A DNA stretch of 64,000 nucleotides from an uncultured Parabacteroides sp. (lineage in GTDB: Bacteria; Bacteroidota; Bacteroidia; Bacteroidales; Tannerellaceae). Location of the stretch: contig URZO01000014.1 of the NCBI GenBank assembly GCA_900552465.1, forward strand, positions 4,973 to 68,972, read 5' to 3'. Each line of letters starts with the position of its first letter. The first letter of the stretch is position 1. Shown here piece by piece: positions 8,246-17,753 of the stretch. The notes under the pieces are model-generated. The model was not told where the DNA came from and ran no database searches. It was given only the letters and a program-made list of their open reading frames with translations. The translations under genes and the position numbers were made by a program.

Positions 8246-9402
8246 TAACAAAGTCGATCCCTTATGGACGTCAACAAATTACAGATGAGGATATTGAAAT
8301 GGTAGTTCAGACGCTGAAGTCTGATTACTTAACTCAAGGACCCAAAATAAAAGAATTTGAGACTGCTTTTGCTAAATATGTCGGAGTAAAATATGCTGTT
8401 GCTGTGAATAATGCAACAGCAGGTCTTCATTTGGGAGCAACAGTACTGGGTGTTAATCCCGGTGATAAAGTAATTGTAACTCCTTTAACTTTTGCTGCTA
8501 GTGCTAACTGTATTCGATATTGTGGAGGTGAGGTCGTTTTCTGTGATATAGATAAAGACTCTTATTTAATGGATATCCAAAAATTAAGATTGTTGCTGGA
8601 AAGTTCTCCTAAAGGTACGTATAAAGGTATTGTTCCTGTTGATTTTGCTGGTTATCCTCTGGACTTAGAAGCTTTTCATGAGTTGGCTAAAGAGTATGAT
8701 CTCTGGATAATGGAGGATGCTTGCCATGCCCCGGGTGGTTATATTTTGGATAGTGCAGGTGTAAAGCAATATTGTGGTAATGGAAAATATGCTGATATAG
8801 GAGTCTTTTCTTTTCACCCTGTAAAGCATATTGCTACAGGAGAAGGCGGTATGATTACGACAAATAGTGAGGATTTATATGAAAAACTGTGTTTTTATCG
8901 TACACATGGCATTACCAAAGACCCTTCATTGATGCTTAAAAATGATGGCGGTTGGTATTATGAAATGCAGGATTTAGGCTATAATTATCGTATGACGGAT
9001 TTTCAGGCAGCTTTAGGGATTTCTCAGTTGGGAAGAGCTGAAAAGGGTTTAAATAACCGTCATCGGATTGCAAATCGTTATTTTGAAGCCTTTTCTGACA
9101 TCAAAAGTATAAAAACACCTTTGATAAGTAAGACTGCTTATCATGCATTTCATTTATATATAATTCAAGTAGAAGATCGTTTGGGGTTATACGATTATTT
9201 GCGTGAAAATAATATTTATGCACAAGTACATTACGTCCCTTTGCATCTGATGCCTTATTACCAGCAGTTAGGAAATAAGGAGGGAGATATGCCTGTTGTA
9301 GAAGAATACTATAAACACTGTTTAAGTTTGCCAATGTATCCGACATTGACAGAAGAACAACAAGAATATGTGATTGGAAAAGTTTTGGAATTTGTTTTGT
9401 GA
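8242..9402 (+). CDS. pseC: PseC, UDP-4-keto-6-deoxy-AltNAc aminotransferase
   Basis: A 386-residue DegT/DnrJ/EryC1-type PLP aminotransferase. It would put an amino group on C4 of the PseB product using glutamate. Visible signatures are the N-terminal IPYGRQQITDEDI start common to PseC, the YLTQGPKIKEFE segment, the PLP lysine in FSFHPVKHIATGEGG (about residue 195), and the YNYRMTDFQAALG motif. It overlaps pseB by four bases, and the complete downstream pathway makes the assignment firm. Confidence 0.93.
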   Translation: MITKSIPYGRQQITDEDIEMVVQTLKSDYLTQGPKIKEFETAFAKYVGVKYAVAVNNATAGLHLGATVLGVNPGDKVIVTPLTFAASANCIRYCGGEVVFCDIDKDSYLMDIQKLRLLLESSPKGTYKGIVPVDFAGYPLDLEAFHELAKEYDLWIMEDACHAPGGYILDSAGVKQYCGNGKYADIGVFSFHPVKHIATGEGGMITTNSEDLYEKLCFYRTHGITKDPSLMLKNDGGWYYEMQDLGYNYRMTDFQAALGISQLGRAEKGLNNRHRIANRYFEAFSDIKSIKTPLISKTAYHAFHLYIIQVEDRLGLYDYLRENNIYAQVHYVPLHLMPYYQQLGNKEGDMPVVEEYYKHCLSLPMYPTLTEEQQEYVIGKVLEFVL

Positions 9403-9425
9403 TTTTTTATTAAATAGAGAATCCG

Positions 9426-10430
9426 ATGGAAAAGACACCTTTTGTTAGCATAATTGTTCCTGTATTTAATGTAGAGAAATATTTGAGTCAATGTTTGGAT
9501 TCATTGTTGGCACAGACTCTGACTAATATTGAAATTATTTGTGTCAATGATTGCTCCACAGATGGATCTTTACGGATTCTCCATGAGTATATGCTCAAAG
9601 ATGAGCGGATTGTAGTTATTGATTTACCAGAAAATAGAAAACAAGGTGGAGCTAGGAATGCTGGAATAAAGCAAGCTAAAGCAGACTTTTTAGGTTTTGT
9701 GGATAGTGATGATTGGGTTCAGTCAGATATGTATGAGGCTTTATATACTGCCGCTGAGGAAAACCGTGCAGATATGGTATGCAGTGACTATTATCAGTAT
9801 AATAGTCCTGAAGATGTTCGTTTACAAATAAATTGCGATCCGGATATTTTTACATTACCTTTAGAAGAGAGAAATAAACGAATTTTGTTGAGTGGTACCC
9901 GTTTATGTACTAATATTCTAAAGAAAGAGTTATTTACAGAGAATCAGTTAGCTTATCCAGAGGGATTATTTTATGAAGATAATGCGATAGCTTCTGTTTT
10001 ATATGTTTCTGCAAATAAAATTGTAAAAGTCAATCAACCTTATTATTATTATCGTTGTAATAATTTATCCACCACACGTGGATATAATAATTATCACTTT
10101 TTTGATCGTTTAGATACGTCTAAGATGTTCTTGGACAATATGAAGCGTTTAGGGTTCTATTCGAAATATAAAGAAGCAATTGATTATAAATTTACAGAGC
10201 TTTTCTATGTTAATACAATATTTGGTGCAATATCTCAATTTACGCAACCTGAATATGGGTGGGTTGATAAAGTCAAAAAGGAAATGAATTCAATATTACC
10301 GGATTTTCACCAAAACATCTATTATAAAGCTCGAATATCCTTTAAGACAAGATTTGTTCTTGCAATTATTCATATGCACACTGGTTGTGGAATAAAAATG
10401 TATCAGTTTTTGAAAGCATTGAAGAAATAA
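9426..10430 (+). CDS. Family 2 glycosyltransferase
   Basis: A 334-residue GT-A enzyme. The N-terminal domain contains PFVSIIVPVFNVEKYL, the CVNDCSTDGS nucleotide-sugar motif and the VDSDDW metal-binding motif (about residues 97-102), with the conserved YPEGLFYEDNA acceptor-side segment around 176-186. It would add one sugar of the polysaccharide repeat on the cytoplasmic face of the membrane. Donor and linkage cannot be read from the sequence. It is placed between pseC and pseF within the operon, with gaps of 23 and 7 bases. Confidence 0.88.
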   Translation: MEKTPFVSIIVPVFNVEKYLSQCLDSLLAQTLTNIEIICVNDCSTDGSLRILHEYMLKDERIVVIDLPENRKQGGARNAGIKQAKADFLGFVDSDDWVQSDMYEALYTAAEENRADMVCSDYYQYNSPEDVRLQINCDPDIFTLPLEERNKRILLSGTRLCTNILKKELFTENQLAYPEGLFYEDNAIASVLYVSANKIVKVNQPYYYYRCNNLSTTRGYNNYHFFDRLDTSKMFLDNMKRLGFYSKYKEAIDYKFTELFYVNTIFGAISQFTQPEYGWVDKVKKEMNSILPDFHQNIYYKARISFKTRFVLAIIHMHTGCGIKMYQFLKALKK

Positions 10431-10437
10431 ATGATTT

Positions 10438-11130
10438 ATGAAAAATATTGCTATAATTCCTGCACGAGGAGGAAGTAAACGTATTCCTCGTAAAAATATA
10501 AAGCCTTTTTGGGGAAGGCCGATAGTTTCTTATTCTATTGAATCCGCTTTAAAATCAGATCTCTTCCATGAGGTAATGGTCTCAACTGATGATCCTGAAA
10601 TAGTACAGGTCGCTCAAGAATTTGGGGCTTCTGTTCCTTTTTTGCGTTCTTCTGATACGGCCAATGATTTTGCTTCTCTTTCGGAGGTCTTATTAGAGGT
10701 TCTTGATGGATACGAGAAAAATGGGATGTGTTTTGATAATATCTGTTGTATTCTTCCTACAGCACCTTTAATTACTGAAGAAAATATAAAAGCAGCTTAT
10801 TCTTTATTGAAGGATTCTTCTTTTGATTCAGTTTGCCCGGTAGTTGCTTTTTCCTACCCTATATTACGTTCGTTGTCGTTTGATGAAAATAGACGATTAC
10901 AAATGAATTGGCCGGAATACCGTTTTGCGCGTAGCCAAGATCTGAAACCTGCTTATCATGATAGTGGTACTTTTTATTGGATCAAAACGGAGGTCTTGCA
11001 AAAAGATAAGAAGTTATTAAGTGATAATGGAACAGCAATAATTATGGAAGAGTTCCAAGTGCAAGATATTGATACTTATGAAGATTGGGCTTTGGCAGAA
11101 ATGAAATATCGTTTACTTCATAATTTGTGA
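10438..11130 (+). CDS. pseF: Pseudaminic acid cytidylyltransferase, PseF
   Basis: A 230-residue CMP-sugar synthetase that activates pseudaminic acid with CTP as the final pathway step. The CTP-binding signature IIPARGGSKRIPRKNIKPF occupies residues 5-23. The family motif around the second substrate is DSGTFYWI near residue 178. It is shorter than typical NeuA, as expected for PseF. The distinction from NeuA rests mainly on the neighbours (PseB, PseC, PseG, PseI and no NeuB/NeuC). Confidence 0.92.
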   Translation: MKNIAIIPARGGSKRIPRKNIKPFWGRPIVSYSIESALKSDLFHEVMVSTDDPEIVQVAQEFGASVPFLRSSDTANDFASLSEVLLEVLDGYEKNGMCFDNICCILPTAPLITEENIKAAYSLLKDSSFDSVCPVVAFSYPILRSLSFDENRRLQMNWPEYRFARSQDLKPAYHDSGTFYWIKTEVLQKDKKLLSDNGTAIIMEEFQVQDIDTYEDWALAEMKYRLLHNL

Positions 11131-11131
11131 T

Positions 11132-12592
11132 ATGCGGTTTCTTATTCTTACAGAAGGATTTCAGCATACCGGTTATGGCCATGTAACCCGTTGTATGGCT
11201 ATTGCGCAAGCTTTCCAAGCTCGTGGAATAGAAGTAATGTTTTTGGTAGATGGGGACACGAATGTTGTATCAATATTACAGAATTATTCATTTCAGGCTT
11301 TTAATTGGCTACATGATATTGATCGGCTGAAAAAAAATTTAGAAAATGTTCAATTAGCATTGATTGATTCCTATCGGGCGAGTTTGGATCTTTACCAGTT
11401 CGTTCATAAACATGTCTCCGTATGTGTCTATTTAGATGATTTTAATAGATTGGAATACCCACCAGGTATTATTATGAATGGGACGGTGGGAGCCGAATTA
11501 ATTGCATATCCAAAAAGAGAAAATCAAATTTATTTGCTTGGTAAGGATTATGTTATTTTGCGAGAGCCATTTAATCATGATTTATATTCAAAGAAAATAT
11601 CGGAAAAAATATCATCTGTTTTAATTACTTTTGGTGGAACAGACCCATTAAATTTGACGACAACAGTTTTGTCTAAAGTTTTAGATTATTCTGTTGAATT
11701 AAAAAAAATAGTTATCTTAGGTGCTGCATTCTCACATGTTGAAGAAGTAAGAGCGTTGGCTGATAAGCAAACGGAGTTTCACCATAATGTAGATGCAAAA
11801 GCAATGAAAAGGCTAATGCAAAATGCCGATTTGGCTATTTCAGCTGCAGGACAGACTATTAATGAATTAGCTATCACTGGATTACCTTCGATTATTTTTA
11901 AGGTCGCAGATAATCAGGATAATAATATTTCGGGATGGAAGCGATTTGGATTTATTGATTCCTACATAGATGCTACCCAAACTTGGTCTTCTGATTGTCT
12001 GATAAAACAAATTAGAAGAATGGAAGATCCTGCAATTAGACTCCGGGTGTCTGAATTGGGAAAGAATCTTATTGATGGGAAAGGATGTGAAAGGCTTGTA
12101 AAAAAAGCAATGTTGCTTTATTGCCGAAAGAATATGGTGATATCAAGAGCTAGAGAAAAAGATTTATTGCCATTGTTTAAACTGGCAAATGATATAGTTG
12201 TACGGCAAAATTCTTTTTCTGTAAAAAGTATAGTGTTAAGTGAGCATACAGAATGGTTTAATGCAACATTGCATAATCCCGATCGTAGGCTCTATGTTTT
12301 TTATCTTTCTGAAATGTTTGTTGGGCAGATCCGATTTGATAAAGAAGGTTATAGCCATTTGGTTGTCAGTATTAGTATTGATGCCTTTTTTAGGGGATGG
12401 GGATTAGCTTCTTATATGTTACAAACGGCTATCAGCGAACTAAAGAAAGATGAATTTGGTTTGAGTATGAAGATATATGCTTATGTGAAAGAAGAAAATG
12501 AAGCATCACAGTTTGCTTTTCTAAAAGCTGGTTTCCGTAAGTGTGTAAATGAAGAAAATAAAGTATTGAAGTTTGTATATTATGAAGACTAA
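11132..12592 (+). CDS. pseG: PseG-PseH fusion: UDP-sugar hydrolase plus N-acetyltransferase
   Basis: A 486-residue two-domain enzyme. Residues 1 to about 335 are PseG, the GT-B-like hydrolase that removes UDP from UDP-2,4-diacetamido-trideoxy-altropyranose; the GYGHVTRC motif (residues 14-21) is its hallmark, and AAGQTINELA in the second half matches the UDP-binding region. Residues from about 340 to the end are a GNAT acetyltransferase resembling PseH (RDWGLASYMLQ-like acetyl-CoA loop FRGWGLASYML, then NEASQFAFLKAGF). PseH acts just before PseG, so the fusion joins consecutive steps. It starts two bases after pseF and overlaps pseI by 11 bases. Confidence 0.9.
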   Translation: MRFLILTEGFQHTGYGHVTRCMAIAQAFQARGIEVMFLVDGDTNVVSILQNYSFQAFNWLHDIDRLKKNLENVQLALIDSYRASLDLYQFVHKHVSVCVYLDDFNRLEYPPGIIMNGTVGAELIAYPKRENQIYLLGKDYVILREPFNHDLYSKKISEKISSVLITFGGTDPLNLTTTVLSKVLDYSVELKKIVILGAAFSHVEEVRALADKQTEFHHNVDAKAMKRLMQNADLAISAAGQTINELAITGLPSIIFKVADNQDNNISGWKRFGFIDSYIDATQTWSSDCLIKQIRRMEDPAIRLRVSELGKNLIDGKGCERLVKKAMLLYCRKNMVISRAREKDLLPLFKLANDIVVRQNSFSVKSIVLSEHTEWFNATLHNPDRRLYVFYLSEMFVGQIRFDKEGYSHLVVSISIDAFFRGWGLASYMLQTAISELKKDEFGLSMKIYAYVKEENEASQFAFLKAGFRKCVNEENKVLKFVYYED

Positions 12593-13640
12593 CTTATTTG
12601 AATATTTTGGAATCAATCAGGCGGATTCAGATCGTGTGTTTGTGATTGCAGAGATGTCTGCGAATCATAATCATCGATTAGATATTGCAATAGAGACCAT
12701 TAAAGCGGTTAAAGCAGCCGGTGCAGATGCTATAAAGTTGCAAACATATACGGCTGATACATTGACCTTGGATAGTAATAAATCTTATTTTCAGATTAAA
12801 CAAGATACTTTGTGGGATGGAACTACTTTGCATCAGTTATATAGGGATGCTTATACTCCTTGGGATTGGCAACCTGAATTAAAACGGATTGCAGAAGAGG
12901 AAGGCCTTATCTGCTTTTCTTCCCCATTTGATAAGACTTCGGTCGATTTTTTGGAATCAATAGATGTTCCGGCTTATAAAATAGCAAGTTTTGAAATTAC
13001 GGATATACCTTTAATCGAATATGTTGCTTCAAAAGGTAAACCTGTGATTATTTCTACAGGAATCGCAACTTATGCTGAAATAGAAGAAGCATTAGCTGCT
13101 TGTCATAAGAGTGGAAATACAGATGTTGCTTTATTAAAATGTACTTCTTCTTATCCAGCTCCAATTGAAATGGCTAATTTGAGGACAATTCCAGATATGA
13201 AAAAGCGTTTTCAGGTACCCGTCGGATTATCAGATCATACGATGTCAAGCTCGGTTGCTGTTGCTTCTGTAGCTTTAGGTGCACGCATCATTGAAAAACA
13301 TTTTATATTAGATCGTTCCATCGGTGGACCGGATGCCAGTTTTTCTATGAATGAAGAAGAGTTTAAAAAGATGGTGAGGGATATTCGAGAGGTTGAAAAA
13401 GCTTTAGGAAAAGTAACTTATGAATTGACTGATCAAATAAAAAAAAATCGTAAATTCGCTCGTTCTTTATTTGTGGCACAGGATATGCGGTCTGGGGACT
13501 TAATAACAGAGGATAATATACGATCAGTCCGGCCAGCCGATGGACTATCTCCAAAGTATCTTCCGTATATATTAGGTAGAAGAGTCAAGTGTGATATTTC
13601 TAAAGGCGAACCTTTTAAAATGGAATATTTAATGGACTAA
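12582..13640 (+). CDS. pseI: Pseudaminic acid synthase, PseI
   Basis: A 352-residue NeuB-family enzyme that condenses the altrose derivative with phosphoenolpyruvate. It begins with a typical FVIAEMSANHNH active-site segment, carries KLQTYTADT, the GLSDHT motif and HFILDRSIGGPDASFS with the metal- and PEP-binding residues, and ends with a SAF/antifreeze-like domain (about residues 285-345, SLFVAQDMRSGDLIT). AEMSANHN, rather than the NeuB AEIGxNHNG, favours PseI. The ATG at 12582 is chosen over a TTG nine bases earlier. It is co-translated with the PseG-PseH gene. Confidence 0.93.
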   Translation: MKTNLFEYFGINQADSDRVFVIAEMSANHNHRLDIAIETIKAVKAAGADAIKLQTYTADTLTLDSNKSYFQIKQDTLWDGTTLHQLYRDAYTPWDWQPELKRIAEEEGLICFSSPFDKTSVDFLESIDVPAYKIASFEITDIPLIEYVASKGKPVIISTGIATYAEIEEALAACHKSGNTDVALLKCTSSYPAPIEMANLRTIPDMKKRFQVPVGLSDHTMSSSVAVASVALGARIIEKHFILDRSIGGPDASFSMNEEEFKKMVRDIREVEKALGKVTYELTDQIKKNRKFARSLFVAQDMRSGDLITEDNIRSVRPADGLSPKYLPYILGRRVKCDISKGEPFKMEYLMD

Positions 13641-13651
13641 ATAATATTATT

Positions 13652-14695
13652 ATGAAAGCTGGTATATGGAGTATTCTTTTGGTATGCTTTTGTTTGTTTG
13701 CTAGTTGTAGTAAAGACGATTTTTTAGAAGAACCGCCTTTACCAAATGTTTTGCGTAGCTCATATATTGATGTCAGTAATTTGCATTTGGCATTTCCTAC
13801 TATCGTCGGGAATGTTGATAGAAGTAAAATAATAGTAAGTTATCGAGAGGGGACGGATCATGTAAGTTTTGATGGGAAGATTATCCAAATGGAAAGTTTT
13901 GATAAAGGCAAAACTTGGTTGAATAGGAAAGTTATTTATCAATCTTCAAATAATGGAGATGCTAGAGATCCCCAATTTTTAGTATTATCAAACAATGATA
14001 TTTTATGTCGTTTTTTTGAAAGAACTTCTGATGTAAGCTCCAGTGTAAAATGCATTACTTCGTCGGATTTTGGAACAAGTTATACTGGACTAACAGAATT
14101 CCCTTTTCCTACAAAAGAAGAGGTTTTTGCGGCGGCCCGTGGCAATATGGCTGTTGTTGATGGAACTATATATGCTGTTTGTTATAATCGTTGGGCATAT
14201 ACTTGGCTTGTAAAATCGGAGAATAATGGTAAAACCTGGAAAAATGTAGCTTGGATTGATTTATCTTTGGGTACGAACGAGAGTCGTTTTGATCGTATAA
14301 ATGAATCTTCATTGGGATATATCAATGGTAAACTTTATTTAGTAGCGCGTCAGCAATCTGATGATGCTTTGCAAATCGGTGTGAGTGAAGATTTAGGAGC
14401 ATCGTGGACTTGGGATGTGCTTCCTGTAAAAGGGCAAGCTCCTTCTTTGACACCCTATAATGATTCTTTTATTTTGACGTACCGGTATGTAGACGCAAAA
14501 GCTAAAATATATCATTTTGATGTTGCATTAATGAAGAATGGGAAATTAGTAAGTCAGCCGACAACTTTATTTAAGAGTAGTTCTTTTGATGTAGGATATG
14601 GTGATGTCCTTACTCTTTCCGATTCTTTCTTAGTGTGTTGCTATTTACCTAACAAAATTCGTTGTTATGAGATGAAATATGATATATTTGATTAA
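13652..14695 (+). CDS. Sialidase-fold (BNR/Asp-box) lipoprotein
   Basis: A 347-residue lipoprotein (signal LLVCFCLFASCS, Cys about 19) with a six-bladed sialidase-type propeller. Asp boxes are visible at SFDKGKTW (82-89), SENNGKTW (189-196) and SEDLGASW (245-252), with a degenerate one at SSDFGTSY (137-144). Candidate catalytic residues fall where exo-sialidases have them: Arg in SYREGTD (~65), Glu in RINESSLG (~218), Arg in ILTYRYV (~278) and Tyr in VGYGDV. It lies 11 bases after pseI and 10 before a GT4 gene, inside the biosynthetic operon. It may trim, remodel or simply bind the pseudaminic-acid polymer; activity and substrate are inferred. Confidence 0.75.
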   Translation: MKAGIWSILLVCFCLFASCSKDDFLEEPPLPNVLRSSYIDVSNLHLAFPTIVGNVDRSKIIVSYREGTDHVSFDGKIIQMESFDKGKTWLNRKVIYQSSNNGDARDPQFLVLSNNDILCRFFERTSDVSSSVKCITSSDFGTSYTGLTEFPFPTKEEVFAAARGNMAVVDGTIYAVCYNRWAYTWLVKSENNGKTWKNVAWIDLSLGTNESRFDRINESSLGYINGKLYLVARQQSDDALQIGVSEDLGASWTWDVLPVKGQAPSLTPYNDSFILTYRYVDAKAKIYHFDVALMKNGKLVSQPTTLFKSSSFDVGYGDVLTLSDSFLVCCYLPNKIRCYEMKYDIFD

Positions 14696-14705
14696 TGGAA
14701 GTAAT

Positions 14706-15773
14706 ATGGACATATTAATAACGACCCCGTCTTTGAATCCTACAGATAATGTCAGTGGAATATCTTCTATGGTCAGGTTGCTGATGCAATATAATACCCA
14801 ATATAGCTATCATCCTTTTATTTTAGGGAAAAAAGATGGTGAGAAACGAGGTTTGATTTGGTTATTCACTTTATTGAAAATGCCGTTTTCTCTATATTCG
14901 TTTATCAGAAAAAATCATATAAAAATAGCTCATTTTAATTTGGGACTTGAACCTCCTTCTTTATTGCGTGATATTATTCCTTATATGCTACTCTTTATTC
15001 AACGAATCCCGCTTTGTTTGCATATTCATGGTGGACGTTATATGTCTTCTGTGCCTGATAACTTTTTGCTTCGATGGATAATTAAGACATTTTTGAAAAA
15101 GTCTTCAGAGATTATTGTCTTAAGTCGTGTAGAGTTAAATTATTTGAAATCTCAATATGACTTTTTGGATTCTAAAAGAATACATATTATTCCTAATGCA
15201 ATAGAAATACCAGATATCAAAGTTTTGAGTAAAGATTTTTCCAAGCCATTTAATATTTTATACCTTGGTCGTATTGATAGAAAAAAAGGATTGCATATTA
15301 TTGCTGACTCATTGAATGAATTAGTTCAAAGAGGAATATTATTTAAATTCTATTTATGTGGAGTAGGTCCGGATAAAGATTGGTTTATGTCCTTATTAAG
15401 TGAACGTGCAGTTCTGTCAGTTGTTGATCAAGGACTGGTTTTCGGTAAGAAAAAGGATGAAATATTAAAGTTGGCTCATTTATTCTTGCTGCCTTCTTCT
15501 TTTGAAGGTTTACCAATGGCTTTACTGGAAAGTATGGGTTATGGAGTTCTACCTTTAGTCTCTCCAGTCGGATCTATGCCTGATGTTGTGGAAGATGGCA
15601 AAAATGGTTTTTTAATAGAAAATGCGAAATCTATTGTCTCTACAATTTTATTATTGGATCAAGATAGAGTGAAATTAGAGATGATGGCACAAACTGCAAG
15701 AGAAACGATGGAAGATCGTTTCTCAATTAAGAATTATGTAAATAAAGTGAATGCAGTTTATCCTCAATTTTGA
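14706..15773 (+). CDS. Family 4 glycosyltransferase
   Basis: A 355-residue GT-B glycosyltransferase. The C-terminal GT4 domain is clear: LYLGRIDRKKGLHII (~185-200), then the SSFEGLPMALLESMGYGVLP stretch containing the EX7E donor-binding motif (~270-290), then VVEDGKNGFL. The N-terminal domain has the expected glycine-rich start (NVSGISSMVRLL). The ATG at 14706 is preferred to one at 14679 that overlaps the previous gene by 17 bases. It is the last plus-strand gene of the locus; its 3' end overlaps the convergent WecG-like gene by 47 bases. Confidence 0.88.
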   Translation: MDILITTPSLNPTDNVSGISSMVRLLMQYNTQYSYHPFILGKKDGEKRGLIWLFTLLKMPFSLYSFIRKNHIKIAHFNLGLEPPSLLRDIIPYMLLFIQRIPLCLHIHGGRYMSSVPDNFLLRWIIKTFLKKSSEIIVLSRVELNYLKSQYDFLDSKRIHIIPNAIEIPDIKVLSKDFSKPFNILYLGRIDRKKGLHIIADSLNELVQRGILFKFYLCGVGPDKDWFMSLLSERAVLSVVDQGLVFGKKKDEILKLAHLFLLPSSFEGLPMALLESMGYGVLPLVSPVGSMPDVVEDGKNGFLIENAKSIVSTILLLDQDRVKLEMMAQTARETMEDRFSIKNYVNKVNAVYPQF

Positions 15774-16476
15774 TTTTGAGAACGTGGAAGAAAAATTGAG
15801 GACTATAAATTAGATATCTTTTCCATAGCCGTATTGGGTCATCTACTAATCGCCCAAGCCATTCCAGTCCATGTGAAATCAACCATTGATTGGGCCTTTT
15901 TTTAGTTCCGGCATAAAAATCAAAAACAGCTCCTATTCCAGTTATAACAGATGCTTTTATTTGAGATTTGTTTTCGTGGATCCATTTTTCTTGCTTAGGA
16001 GCAGTCATTCCTACAAATAAAACATCTGGTTCAAATTTGTTGATTGTTTCAATCATGATACGATTATCCTCTTGGGTAAATGTATCTTTATAAGGAGGGC
16101 TGTAACTATCTACTATTATATTAGGATATTCTTGTTGAATGCGCTTTTGTATTTTCTTTAAAGTTTCAGGTGCTGCTCCTAAATAAAAGCATTTGCCTGA
16201 TATTTGGTTTAAAGTGTTTAAAATCATCTCATGCAAATCAGCCCCTGCAATTTTTTTTATAGAATCATTATTTAAAAACTTTGCAGCGAAGACGATTGCA
16301 ATACCATCAGGTAATAGTATATCACTGGTTTGCAATGCAGTCTTGAATTCAATATCTTTATGCGCATTTATCCATGAAAAAGCATTAATGGTATTTATGA
16401 TTAGTTGTTTATTGGGGATTCCTTTGAATTGGTAATCTTTTGTAATCTGATATTCTAACAATGATATTTGTTGCAT
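15727..16476 (-). CDS. WecG/TagA/CpsF-family glycosyltransferase
   Basis: A 249-residue GT26 enzyme. The signature VLFVGMTAPKQEKWIHEN (~147-165) contains the PKQE motif invariant in the family, preceded by the LPDGIAIVFAAK segment near residue 50 and the AGADLHE stretch. WecG and TagA enzymes transfer ManNAcA or ManNAc onto undecaprenyl-linked GlcNAc, so this probably adds the second sugar of the repeat unit. No WecA- or WbaP-like initiating transferase is found in the window. It is the third gene of the minus-strand set, 14 bases after the polymerase-like gene, and overlaps the convergent GT4 at the 3' end. Confidence 0.88.
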   Translation of the reverse strand: MQQISLLEYQITKDYQFKGIPNKQLIINTINAFSWINAHKDIEFKTALQTSDILLPDGIAIVFAAKFLNNDSIKKIAGADLHEMILNTLNQISGKCFYLGAAPETLKKIQKRIQQEYPNIIVDSYSPPYKDTFTQEDNRIMIETINKFEPDVLFVGMTAPKQEKWIHENKSQIKASVITGIGAVFDFYAGTKKRPNQWLISHGLEWLGRLVDDPIRLWKRYLIYSPQFFFHVLKIKIEDKLHSLYLHNS

Positions 16477-16490
16477 AGTTGAATAATTTA

Positions 16491-17708
16491 TTATTTAGAA
16501 GACATTGCAATTTGTGCGTTTCTTAAACCATCGGATATGATGAGTCCTAGAAACATTAGCATGAATAGTCCTTTATTACTGGTGAAAGAAGCATCTGCTA
16601 TATTTTCTATTAAGCAATATCCTGTAATAAGAAGAACTAACGCAAAAGCTTTAACATTTTTTGTTTTAGAAAATACTCGATAAGATTTTTTTAAGAGATA
16701 AAGCCAAAATGATATAAATAGGATGACTCCGACTATGCCGAATTGAGCTAAAGAAGGATAGTAGGTATCGGCAACAAAAGCCCAATCATTTTTACTTATT
16801 CCCCATACATGGTCGATATTATATTGGACATAGATTGGCGAATAGTAACATCCGGAGGCATATGTGGCAAAACTAGCAAGTCCACTCCCAAAAGGTAAAT
16901 AATCGACAAAAATATTTAGTGATGTTGCATACAAAACAAATCTGGCAATAGAGTCCTTCTCCGTTTCCTCTATCAGACTTTGACCAAAATAGATCATGAC
17001 TTTTTCCCAAGCAACAAGTACTATGATAGCGATGGTGAAAGCAAAAATAGATATATTTTTTAGATTGAACTTTAGATGATTGGGATTCTCGAAATAAAGA
17101 ATTACAAATATAGACAAAGCATAAAAACCATAAAATTTGGAGCGTCCAGAGACAAGTCCTATTGTTAGCATTATAAGAAATATTATTTTATCTTTCATTG
17201 TATAATTGGATGCATATAAATACACAAGCGATATAGCTGCTATTGCCCCTGCAAAATTAGAAGGATGTTTCATTACGGATGATATAGTATGAGGAATTAC
17301 TATGTTTACTAATCCTAAAGGTAATAGCATAAACCATAATAACAACATAAATTGTTTGAGTAGTAACCGTTGCTCATTACTAAATTGAGGTTTTAGCTGA
17401 TACATGCAAAAGAATGCTAAGTAAGGTTTCATCTGTATGATTAAATCCATTAATATCGCCTTTTTACTATTACTGCCTATCCACAATGAATAACAAAAAT
17501 AGAATATGAATACACATATTGTAAACAGAAAGGCCTTATTAATTCTCCAGTCATCAGAACGAAATAGGGAAAAAAGGAAAATAAGAAATAAACATAGACC
17601 ACAAATTTCATCAATAGATTTGAATCCTATGGCATCATGAAAAACTATTCCGAATGTGACTGTGATTATAAATAGATTGTATAAGATGTTGTTTAAGAAT
17701 GTCTGCAT
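16491..17708 (-). CDS. Wzy-like O-antigen/capsule polymerase
   Basis: A 405-residue membrane protein with about ten hydrophobic segments and a larger loop near residues 240-310 (GSGLASFATYASGCYYSPIY), the topology of O-antigen polymerase/ligase proteins. It likely polymerises the repeat units in the periplasm. As usual for Wzy, sequence motifs are weak, so the call rests on topology and on the presence of Wzx-, Wzz- and Wza-like genes nearby. A ligase-type WaaL role cannot be excluded. It is transcribed opposite to the flippase gene, between the acetyltransferase and WecG-like genes. Confidence 0.78.
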   Translation of the reverse strand: MQTFLNNILYNLFIITVTFGIVFHDAIGFKSIDEICGLCLFLIFLFSLFRSDDWRINKAFLFTICVFIFYFCYSLWIGSNSKKAILMDLIIQMKPYLAFFCMYQLKPQFSNEQRLLLKQFMLLLWFMLLPLGLVNIVIPHTISSVMKHPSNFAGAIAAISLVYLYASNYTMKDKIIFLIMLTIGLVSGRSKFYGFYALSIFVILYFENPNHLKFNLKNISIFAFTIAIIVLVAWEKVMIYFGQSLIEETEKDSIARFVLYATSLNIFVDYLPFGSGLASFATYASGCYYSPIYVQYNIDHVWGISKNDWAFVADTYYPSLAQFGIVGVILFISFWLYLLKKSYRVFSKTKNVKAFALVLLITGYCLIENIADASFTSNKGLFMLMFLGLIISDGLRNAQIAMSSK

Positions 17709-17753
17709 TTGCTTTTGTAGTTATATGGTTATAACGTCTTACTGTTTGCTTTA

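Noticed and set aside
10438..13640. Sialic acid (Neu5Ac) or legionaminic acid pathway
   Set aside because: The PseB/PseC pair, the PseG hydrolase fused to PseH and the AEMSANHN motif of the synthase fit pseudaminic acid; NeuC, or the LegB/C/G set, is absent.
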